Under the pieces are notes generated by a model, which made no database searches, had not been told where the DNA came from, and saw nothing but the letters and a program-made list of their open reading frames with translations. The position numbers and the translations under genes were made by a program. Positions 56,701 to 64,000 of a stretch of DNA of 64,000 bases are shown piece after piece (position 1 is the first letter of the stretch; every line of letters begins with the position of its first letter). Origin of the DNA: Chimonanthus salicifolius. Lineage: Eukaryota; Streptophyta; Magnoliopsida; Laurales; Calycanthaceae. The stretch lies in the NCBI GenBank assembly GCA_013350335.1, contig CM023538.1:59633080-59697079 (forward strand), written 5' to 3'.

Positions 56701-59700
56701 TGTACTTCTTTGGAAAAGCTGAAAAACAAAATACAACAAAGGCAGCATGCAAAATGACTTGATATGCTCGAGTGGGTGGAAGTTTTGCATGCATATGAGC
56801 TTATGTGCTATTGAAATGAATCCAACTGGCATGACACAGAGAAGGGCTAATGCCATTAAAAACAGTACATGCATCAGTTGTCCAAATAGCTACTGGACAG
56901 CTAATTTGAAATACAGAAATGGGCTGGATATCTTTTTGCTACATCAATTAATCAGAGAAGTTGCATTTCTAAAGAAGATTCTAGTTATGTATTGTACTTC
57001 ATGATAAGAAATCACCAACAACCAACTTCTTTCTGAGATCCCATTCAGCTCCTTTGCTATTAGACTCCTTTGATCAACCAATGACAAATTTGTTCCAACC
57101 AAAGAAGCACTTAACATTATACCTGGTCTTGAAAGATTCTTTTGTTTTCCACCGATACTCCCCAACCCATTGCATGTGGCACCATTTTCCAATTTCCATA
57201 CAACCTGATCCTTCATATTGAAAGGCCATTCACAGCCCTTCTATGAAGGGTTTGGAAAGTTGATGAAACTGCCTAGAGACCAAAAAAGACCAAGAACAAA
57301 GATAATTGGTGCAACAAAAGGGTGGTCGAAGAAAAGATAGCCAATGGGCTTCAGACATGTCATTGCACCAAATTCAACCCTAACTATTCCCAGAGTTCTA
57401 GACTAAGAATACAGCAATGTGAAAAGCATCTTTGTTACAACATAGTACCACCAATCAGTCACAGTTGTCACAATGTCAAATTCCTATTTGTGAATATCTT
57501 GTAGGCACAACTTTTAAGTTAACTAGTGGAAATGTAGAGCAAATAACTGAACTAAAGATTGCACTGCACAACAGAGCATCTTAATGCACTACATTTCATG
57601 GTTTCTGAGAATATTAGTTCCTCCCAGGCCAAATTTGGGTAAGATTATTTTTTTTTGAAAGATTATTATAAACTATAATTAAACAAATTTGATGTAGGCT
57701 AGGTAGGATTAAGAATACCCAACCTCAAATTACAGCGGAAGCTTGAATAATATCTTGAATAACCCTTCAATCTTCACAAAACAGTCCTTCGTTTTGCACT
57801 TGAATCTTCACAAAACAGTCCTTCGTTTTGTACTTTAATCTTCACAAAACAGTCCTTCGTCTTATGCAGCAAAATAAGACAACAAACAGTCCTTCGTTTG
57901 CAAAAAGAAAACTCAAATTTTATTGATAATACTCCGTCCCTCAAGGGGCTGATTACAATCTTATTTATAAGAAATCCTAACCTGAAATAAGGAAAAAGAG
58001 TTCTACTTTAACAAGGAAAGAGAATCCTATCTTAACAAGGAAAGAGAGTCCTACCTTAACAAGGAAAGAGAGTTCTATGTTAACAAGTAACAAGGAGCCA
58101 ACCCTCCAACAAATTCTAAATCTAGAAAATAACACAAAGAAACTTTCTTAATTTAATTAAAATCCTAGCTGATTTAGGATTCTAATTCACAACTGTCAGC
58201 ACCTCTTTAGCCATTGGGCCTGCTCTGCTGGGCCTGTTCTTAGACTTGCTTTGGATCCACTACACCAAATCTTCTGACTCGGATACCCACCTGGATCGAA
58301 GATATAATTTTGATCTTTTGACTTGGGGCCCGAACTTGCTAATTTGATAATGCACCCGCCCGGGTCAAAATTAAAATTCTGTCTACGTCTCTGGATGCCC
58401 GCATCATACTCCCGCTCTCGGAGAAAACTCGTCCTCGAGTTTATAAGGTTCATCGACGAAGGGTGCGGTCTTCTCATAGTCTTTCTCATATGCTTTAATG
58501 AAATTTCCTTATGCTGAATACTCAATCGCTGTGGAGTACTCGCTTTAGAAGATGTCGCCTCGGGGCCTACCAAAAGTGACTGGATGGTAGGTGTTGAGGA
58601 TTGTCTCTCATAACCTTTCCAAATAGGGTCGACATATGGCCGGATGGTGTGGTCTGAGTCCACAAGATGTCGGTCATCTCCAACTCCTAATGTACGAACT
58701 TGTACTGACCATTCTCTGTCGCCTCTATCACTAGCATCTTCTCGTTGCTGAACACTGGACTGTGGCTCAAGATGGTGTGTCTCAAGTTCCTGCTTTAGGA
58801 TGGAACTTGCCTCAAACTGTTGGATACATCCTTCTGTTGCACTTGTATCTACCGCAGCTTCATGAATTGCTAAAATGGGTGAGATATTGGGTGTAACCAA
58901 CTGGTTCATGTGTTCGTCCCACATTGGATCAATATAAGGTCTATAGTCGCCCAATGTTCTCGTGGAATGAGCATCACAAAACACAAACTCATTGATGGCC
59001 TCGGCCTTTGTGCTATTGTGGTGTATGTCATCCACTCGGGGTTCACCAATATGAATTGGATGTTCCTGTACCATCTCCAAGAGTTGCACATTCATGGAGT
59101 CCGTCTCCACAGAATCATTGACATCTTCCTCACTAGAGGAATCTGAGTCAACAATTTCGACTTGTGCAGTCGTGTCTACTTCATCAGCAAATCGGACGAA
59201 TCGTTGCCTTCTCTCAGGCTGTCGGACGATATGTTTTGCCCTATGTCTGTGATAGTAGAAACTTTCGTCTGAACTTTCATCTGAACTTTGATTTGAATTG
59301 TCATCTGAACTTTCTTCAGAAGATGAGTATCTGGAGTACCTTGATCTCACTGATGGCGAAGTAGAAGGGTGTTGGCTTGTTTGATTCTTTAGAGCCGCAA
59401 TCTCTCTTTGTAGATTAATACATGACTCATATAACCAAACAAACTGCCTGTCGCGGTCTTTAGAGAATTCAACTCGATCATCTTCTGGAGCGTGTCTCAC
59501 ATGACGACTCTGACTAGAATGAAACCAGTCATTATTCCTGGCTTGTCGGCTACGAAGGCGGTCACGTCTTGTCATAACTAACCCCTGATCGAAGGATGCG
59601 TCTCAATTGACTCCAAAGCTCTGATAGCCATTCTGATGTAGGCTAGGTAGGATTAAGAATACCCAACCTCAAATTACAGCGGAAGCTTGAATAATATCTT

Positions 59701-60503
59701 GAATAACCCTTCAATCTTCACAAAACAGTCCTTCGTTTTGCACTTGAATCTTCACAAAACAGTCCTTCGTTTTGTACTTTAATCTTCACAAAAGTCCTTC
59801 GTCTTATGCAGCAAAATAAGACAACAAACAGTCCTTCGTTTGCAAAAAGAAAACTCAAATTTTATTGATAATACTCCGTCCCTCAAGGGGCTGATTACAA
59901 TCTTATTTATAAGAAATCCTAACCTGAAATAAGGAAAAAGAGTTCTACTTTAACAAGGAAAGAGAATCCTATCTTAACAAGGAAAGAGAGTCCTACCTTA
60001 ACAAGGAAAGAGAGTCCTACCTTAACAAGGAAAGAGAGTTCTATGTTAACAAGTAACAAGGAGCCAACCCTCCAACAAATTCTAAATCTAGAAAATAACA
60101 CAAAGAAACTTTCTTAATTTAATTAAAATCCTAGCTGATTTAGGATTCTAATTCACAACTGTCAGCACCTCTTTAGCCATTGGGCCTGCTCTGCTGGGCC
60201 TGTTCTTAGACTTGCTTTGGATCCACTACACCAAATCTTCTGACTCGGATACCCACCTGGATCGAAGATATAATTTTGATCTTTTGACTTGGGGCCCGAA
60301 CTTACTAATTTGATAATGCACCCGCCCAGGTCAAAATTAAAATTCTGTCTACGTCTCTGGATGCCCGCATCAAAATTCCATTTTAAAGACATTTAAAAAA
60401 TTATAATTAAACAAATTAAAGAAAACAAGTATCTAAATAAAAGTACCTGAGTTCGAAGCTTGAATTCCGCAGCAAGATCTTCTAGTGGAACACACTTCTG
60501 TTT
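53755..60503 (-). CDS. DDRGK1: DDRGK domain-containing protein 1 (UFBP1), last three exons
   Basis: Exons on the minus strand are 60503-60447, 54118-54082 and 53960-53755, joined by GT-AG introns with matching phases to give 99 residues and a stop. They read KQKCVPLEDLAAEFKLRTQ, DCINRITSLESMG and then RLSGVMDDRGKYIYIS...HIKREGRVSISHLAS...IDLDP. This is the winged-helix/PCI-like C-terminal part carrying the family signature DDRGK. DDRGK1 is an ER-membrane protein that works with UFL1 in UFMylation, linked to ER-phagy and ER homeostasis. The N-terminal membrane anchor, the Glu/Lys-rich coiled coil and the exon ending ...YI lie beyond 64000, so the gene is partial here. The intron 54119-60446 is 6.3 kb, filled with retroelements. 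The end SSHADGIAVA is not conserved. Confidence 0.92.
54543..55476 (-). mobile_element. Ty3/gypsy 3' LTR (934 bp)
   Basis: On the minus strand it starts TGATGTGGACATCGAGG right after a purine tract AGCCAGGGGGGAA, and ends AGACTATCA. It has a TATA-like CTATAAATAAGGGCC about two thirds along. It is homologous, in inverted orientation, to 55877-56607. Confidence 0.75.
55477..55835 (-). pseudogene. Ty3/gypsy integrase C-terminal remnant
   Basis: The minus strand reads IKKLHEQVLQKIELSNEDAA, NKHRHKVVFSVGDLVWY, then NKLKKKSVV. These match the plant gypsy integrase end (LHxxVxxxIxxSNxxYKxxADxHRR, FxVGDLV, KLxxRxxGP). The end of the polyprotein and the polypurine tract follow. The frame is broken. 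Confidence 0.8.
55877..56607 (+). mobile_element. 5'-truncated copy of the same LTR, inverted
   Basis: From GATATACTTGCTACATC to TTACACTGCATCA it matches the complement of 54543-55190: GATGTCATCAAGGACACATGT, AGCCCATTG(T/C)ATTCATCCCT, TTTTCTCAAATTTTGAGC. It lacks the first 280 bp of the LTR and lies opposite to the 54543-55476 copy. Confidence 0.75.
56608..57689. other. DDRGK1 intron, nothing firm
   Basis: 56633-56720 has A/T runs that may be a LINE tail. A minus frame at 56944-57216 has no family I recognise. Confidence 0.4.
57690..58406 (-). repeat. 3' LTR
   Basis: Contains three GTCCTTCG-bearing 30-bp units (AATCTTCACAAAACAGTCCTTCG) and three AACAAGGAAAGAGAGTCCTA-type units. It also encodes the last 70 residues of the element's ORF. 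Confidence 0.93.
58196..59575 (-). CDS. Single ORF of the LTR element, GAG-like, unknown
   Basis: 459 residues, starting about 60 bp after the primer site at MTRRDRLRSRQ. The N-terminus is Arg-rich; residues 40-64 could form a helix (FVWLYESCINLQREIAALK). Residues 83-106 and 143-160 are Ser/Asp/Glu-rich. An internal repeat is seen: YRPYIDPMW (211-219) and IRPYVDPIW (311-319), each followed by a TP..SPIL/TPTIQSLL block. From residue 390 the frame is in the 3' LTR, where FDPGG occurs twice. There is no CCHC knuckle and no protease, RT, RNase H or integrase motif. By position it may be a GAG-type or accessory protein of a non-autonomous family. The long frame with no stops in a young copy suggests selection or youth. 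I do not recognise the family. Confidence 0.65.
   Translation of the reverse strand: MTRRDRLRSRQARNNDWFHSSQSRHVRHAPEDDRVEFSKDRDRQFVWLYESCINLQREIAALKNQTSQHPSTSPSVRSRYSRYSSSEESSDDNSNQSSDESSDESFYYHRHRAKHIVRQPERRQRFVRFADEVDTTAQVEIVDSDSSSEEDVNDSVETDSMNVQLLEMVQEHPIHIGEPRVDDIHHNSTKAEAINEFVFCDAHSTRTLGDYRPYIDPMWDEHMNQLVTPNISPILAIHEAAVDTSATEGCIQQFEASSILKQELETHHLEPQSSVQQREDASDRGDREWSVQVRTLGVGDDRHLVDSDHTIRPYVDPIWKGYERQSSTPTIQSLLVGPEATSSKASTPQRLSIQHKEISLKHMRKTMRRPHPSSMNLINSRTSFLREREYDAGIQRRRQNFNFDPGGCIIKLASSGPKSKDQNYIFDPGGYPSQKIWCSGSKASLRTGPAEQAQWLKRC
59634..60372 (-). repeat. 5' LTR
   Basis: Same as the 3' LTR but with a fourth AAGGAAAGAGAGTCCTACC unit and a CAG deletion in the third GTCCTTCG unit. Confidence 0.93.
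60433..60446 (-). promoter_or_regulatory. Donor site of the DDRGK1 intron that holds the retroelements
   Basis: CAG|GTACTTTT on the minus strand follows codon Q of ...KLRTQ. The LTR element ends only 75 bp downstream of it in the intron. Confidence 0.8.
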
Positions 60504-61520
60504 CTGCAAGATCATACAAAATCAATAGATCATTATAGTTATCAATCTTTATTAATTCCTTTACTTTCTTCTCATATATCAGTGCATTCATATATACCCC
60601 ACAGAAGGTGCTCAAAGAATTACTTGCCCTGATAAATCAAATTTTTAACAGCATCCAAATGTATCATTCATAATTCATACAGCAGGTGGATATTTCCCTA
60701 TTCTCTCTGGGCTCTTATTGTGGGTTAGGGTTTGGTGGCATTTTCTAGAAACTCATACCTTACCAGACATGTGGACTAAAGGCTGGAGTGGAACAAGCAG
60801 ATTTTCAAAGACAAAGCATCCACTAGTCTCTGTTATTGAAAGATGCCGATCAAGCATTATTCAGTGGGCTTTGCCTGCAAGAGTTCATTGCTTCTCCAGA
60901 GAATCACTTCAGAGGAAAATGGTTCTCTTTATCCTAATATTTCTCATCGTGTCTAATAGTTCTTTTGTAATGTTGGAGATAGCGTGAGAGTAAGGATGTC
61001 AACATGCCAGGCTTATACTCAACAACCCCAAGCCCAATTAATGGAGGAAAAGTCCAATCACGAAATGGGCTTGTGATGTATGGTAAAGCTCAATCCCAAC
61101 AAGCCCAATATAAGAGCCTGAATAAAAAACATTAAAAAATAAAATAAAATAAAAAACAAAAAATAGAATAAAAAATTCAAAGAAAAGAGAAAAAGAATAG
61201 AAGATAAAACTCTAATTAAAAGCTACTGAAAAGAAATGGGAAAAAGAAGGTCCTGAAGAAAAAAAAATAGTTAATAGGAGAAAAAATTATATTACCGGAA
61301 AAAAGGGAAAAATCAAAAAGAAGAGAGGGAAAAAATCAAAAAATCAAAAAGAAGAAAAGGAGAAAGTCCAAAAAATAAAAATAAAAGAGAGAAAATAAAA
61401 AAAAATAAAAGAACACAGGGGAAGGGCATCAAGAGAAAATAGAAAAAAAAAACATAAGAAAATGAAAAGTGGGAAGTATAAGGAAGAAAATAGACAAAAA
61501 AAGAGAGTTATAATATATAC

Positions 61521-61576
<56 letters not shown>

Positions 61577-62260
61577 GGTTTGTGGGGCCATGGTAGACCT
61601 AATGATTCAATTCTCCTCACACCCACTTACCCTCGTAAATTGCACCCATGTCTAATTTGACAATAATTTGACTTTTAAATCGCATTCATCCAGTCGTTAA
61701 TGTTTAAAAAAAAAAAAGCCCATTCATCTAATTTGATGAATTTCCACTGTTAGATAAAAGTTAATTTTTGAGGGCTTTAAAAAACATGACTTCTATTATC
61801 CAATCAAGATGAAATTTTAGAAGCACCATATACAAGTCAAGGCCTATCAAACCCATCCATCCATGTAAGCCGAGAGAGAGAGAAAGAGAATCAATCAGTA
61901 GTCTGCCCATTGTTTGAACTTTGAAGGTACAGAATGTTGATGGCACAACTGAGAATGGGAATACTAAGGTAATCTTCCAGCAAAGAGCAATAAAAACAAA
62001 TAAATAAACAAACAAACAAAACATGAATGGAAGCCATTTCTGGAACTCTTTTGTAGATACACGAACAAACAAAACTTTTTTGTAGATGAGTAATCCAAAC
62101 CCCCCCAAACAACCCCCCACCCACACACACATGGCATAACTTGAACAGAATCCAGGCACTATATACATTCTATTCATGAGTCTACCTAGTGATATAAATA
62201 TAGAAAGAAAATTAGCTCAAATGACCTTATTCAATAGGGGCCAATTTCATTAAACAGTTA
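60504..62260. other. DDRGK1 upstream intron: low-complexity DNA
   Basis: 60770-60960 (plus) has a shifted frame LEWNKQIFKDKAST...SSIIQWALPA, perhaps a LINE C-terminal scrap. 61130-61500 is A-rich simple sequence, 61524-61570 a pure (AT)n run. No host exon is visible. Confidence 0.5.
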
Positions 62261-62269
62261 TTAGACCCA

Positions 62270-62690
62270 CACAATGTTGTATGGAGCTAAGTGTTGGGCA
62301 ATGAAGAAAAGACAAATAGAAAAGTAATGGAGATGCATGTACCATGTTGGATGAGTGGGTTAGCGCAAAGAGTTAGAAATGACTCAGGTAGAGACAATTT
62401 AAAAATAACACCAATTGAGGACAAAATGAGGAAAATCCATTTAAGGAGGTTTGGATGGGAAAAAATAGGAGTGGAAATGGCTCCAATACGTAGAGTTGAG
62501 AGGTTAGAAATAGCAAGCATTGGGAGACGAGGTAGAATGCTAAAGATGTGGAGGGAAGGGATCAAGAAAGACATGATAGATAGTGGAGTATCAGATATTA
62601 TAGTTTTTGATAGGGTGACGTGGAGAAGTAAAACTCGAAAATCTGGCCCCATCTAGATGGGATTTAGGCTTATGATGCTGATGACCTAAT
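62270..62690 (+). pseudogene. RTE-type LINE C-terminal fragment
   Basis: MLYGAKCWAMKKRQIEK, then in a shifted frame RVRNDSGRDNLKITPIEDKM, HLRRFGWE and RGRMLKMWREGIKKDM...DRVTWRSK. This is the conserved end of plant RTE LINEs (MLYGxECW, APIEEKMRExRLRWFGH, GRGRPKxTW). Frameshifted and 5'-truncated; ends in the DDRGK1 intron. Confidence 0.8.
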
Positions 62691-62699
62691 ATTCAATAG

Positions 62700-63835
62700 A
62701 GAGAGAGCATCAAATCCTCTTTAGACTGCAAAAGGCTTGAATATAAATATACAAGGTCACAAACCAAAGAACAAAGAAAATCAACTCTTAGGAACTATAA
62801 ATCAGGCTCTTTTACCTGTTTCCAAAGCTAGGAAATTAACAAACCCCACAAACTAATTGCAAATATCAAGGGTTACTGAATCACCATTTGCAGACCATAG
62901 ACTTTTGATATATATAAGATGATAATCCCCTGTAACCCTCCTTAAGCCACATTGTCTGTGACCTTTCTGTGGGACCCATAGATGGTAACGGTGCCCACAA
63001 AAAATCATATTGATTGGATCAATCAAGGCATGCTTTTTTAAGCCACAATATTTTGATCACTTTAAATTAGCCTCAGACACTAACATACTTTTAAAATCAT
63101 AGCTAGATTTGTCCAACCAAAAGCCCCTTGTTCAAATTCAGGCAGTTCCAACCAGACCCATCTCGTCAGCAATAGCAGGATCCACATAGGCGAGCTCATG
63201 AAGAATGCAGCTTAAGTTGGAAACTGGAAATACTGTAAATTCAATAGTCTGGTAATCCTGTCAGGTGTTCAGCTAATGACATGGCTGGTTTTCTTGCCAA
63301 ATGTTGATACTGATCAGGGGCAATAGTGGACTTCTGTCAATAGGTTTTGATGAGGGTTACGTTTATGGGTTGTATGGGTGCTAGGAGTGTATTCTGGTGC
63401 TTTTCTAAACCTATTTTCTCAATTAATTATACTCTTCACCTTCACGTACTTCTCATGATTTCATGGGTAATACTGCTATATAGTGCCCATCATCATGCAT
63501 GTTTTTAGAGGATAGACTGTAGTCATTTCTATAGATGCTCAGGGAAGTGCTTACACATTCAATATTCAAATGGAGCCTTGTGAATGCATCTACTTTATAC
63601 AATCATAAACTCACTCATTGTTAAATAATTATACTTCTCATACTGGTAACAGACCAATATCTACATTATTTAAAATAATGGCTTTTTTATATTCCTTGTC
63701 AACTATGTTCTATTTGAATTGGTTATACACATACAAATCAATGTTTTATCATTTCACCAATTCTTTGCAAGGTAATCACCTCTGTAAAGAATCATCTAGT
63801 CTATGTTTCTTCTCAACCTCATCTTTGTCAAAAAA
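62700..63835. other. AT-rich intron sequence, nothing recognised
   Basis: No exon, RNA gene or named repeat is seen. Confidence 0.5.
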
Positions 63836-64000
63836 AAATATTTGAAAGGTAACTTCATTAATCAAAAGAAGAAAACAAACAAAAGAGAGACCAAAAAGGT
63901 GGGAAAAGAAATCCCACCACCCACAACAGAACTATACAATCAAAAACCCCCAAACAATTTAAATGAACTTATAAACAATTTCCAAAGGTAAAGACAACCC
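63836..64000 (-). mobile_element. Third copy of the RNase H LINE, 3' end, cut by window edge
   Basis: TTTGAAAGGTAACTTCATTAATCAAAAG...AAACAAAAGAGAG matches the minus-strand 3' ends at 21335 and 32212. It runs off the window, so coding parts may lie beyond 64000. Confidence 0.75.

Larger units (their letters stand above)
57690..60372 (-). mobile_element. Young non-autonomous LTR retroelement, complete
   Basis: The LTRs are 57690-58406 (717 bp, 3' LTR) and 59634-60372 (739 bp, 5' LTR). They start TGATGCGGGCATCC and end GCCTACATCA on the minus strand. AAATT is duplicated at 57685-57689 and 60373-60377. After the 5' LTR comes the primer site TGGCTATCAGAGC (tRNA-iMet type with one extra C); before the 3' LTR is the purine tract GAGAGCGGGAG. 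The LTRs differ mainly by one extra 25-bp unit in the 5' LTR, a 3-bp indel and few substitutions, so insertion is recent. The only ORF is at 58196-59575; there is no protease, RT or integrase. It lies in a DDRGK1 intron, same strand. Confidence 0.93.

Noticed and set aside
60162..60392. 76-codon minus ORF as a gene
   Set aside because: It is the 5' LTR copy of the C-terminal part of the element's ORF.
61344..61626. Hydrophobic minus ORFs (Phe/Leu-rich)
   Set aside because: They arise from A-rich and (AT)n simple sequence.

Overview
This window looks like nuclear DNA of a flowering plant. It has intron-split genes with plant-specific families (an early nodulin-like protein) and plant-wide families (a TBC Rab-GAP, DDRGK1). 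It also holds plant-type LINEs with an RNase H domain, Ty1/copia and Ty3/gypsy relics, mariner and hAT elements, tRNA-derived SINEs and an angiosperm-type ITS1 signature. Very long introns and the repeat style suggest a magnoliid or other early-diverging angiosperm, but that placement is only a guess.

Layout. (1) 208-3332, minus: a two-exon early nodulin-like (phytocyanin) gene. Its 2.5 kb intron carries a SINE with perfect target-site duplications and a decayed rDNA piece (18S 3' end plus two ITS1-like units) between 62-bp direct repeats. (2) 3333-7897: spacer with two fold-back elements and AT-rich degenerate repeats. (3) 7898-51043, plus: one TBC-domain Rab GTPase-activating protein gene. 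Its 11 exons give 1,389 coding bases (462 codons plus stop) spread over 43 kb, so about 97% is intron. The introns hold the LINE, SINE, mariner, hAT, copia and MITE insertions, several with exact target-site duplications. (4) 51044-53754: AT-rich spacer between convergent genes. (5) 53755-beyond 64000, minus: the last three exons of DDRGK1 (UFBP1), of the UFMylation pathway. Its introns contain a Ty3/gypsy relic with LTR arms in inverted orientation, a young 2.7 kb non-autonomous LTR element with one 459-codon ORF, an RTE-type LINE tail and the start of another RNase H LINE.

The three host genes show no operon-like or functional grouping: ENODL and TBC are divergent, TBC and DDRGK1 convergent. 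The noteworthy biology is in the mobile DNA: nested insertions dated relative to each other, a GAG-only-like LTR element whose ORF runs into its own LTR, inverted LTR arms inside a transcribed intron, and captured rDNA. I found no candidate for a wholly new defence or metabolic system.
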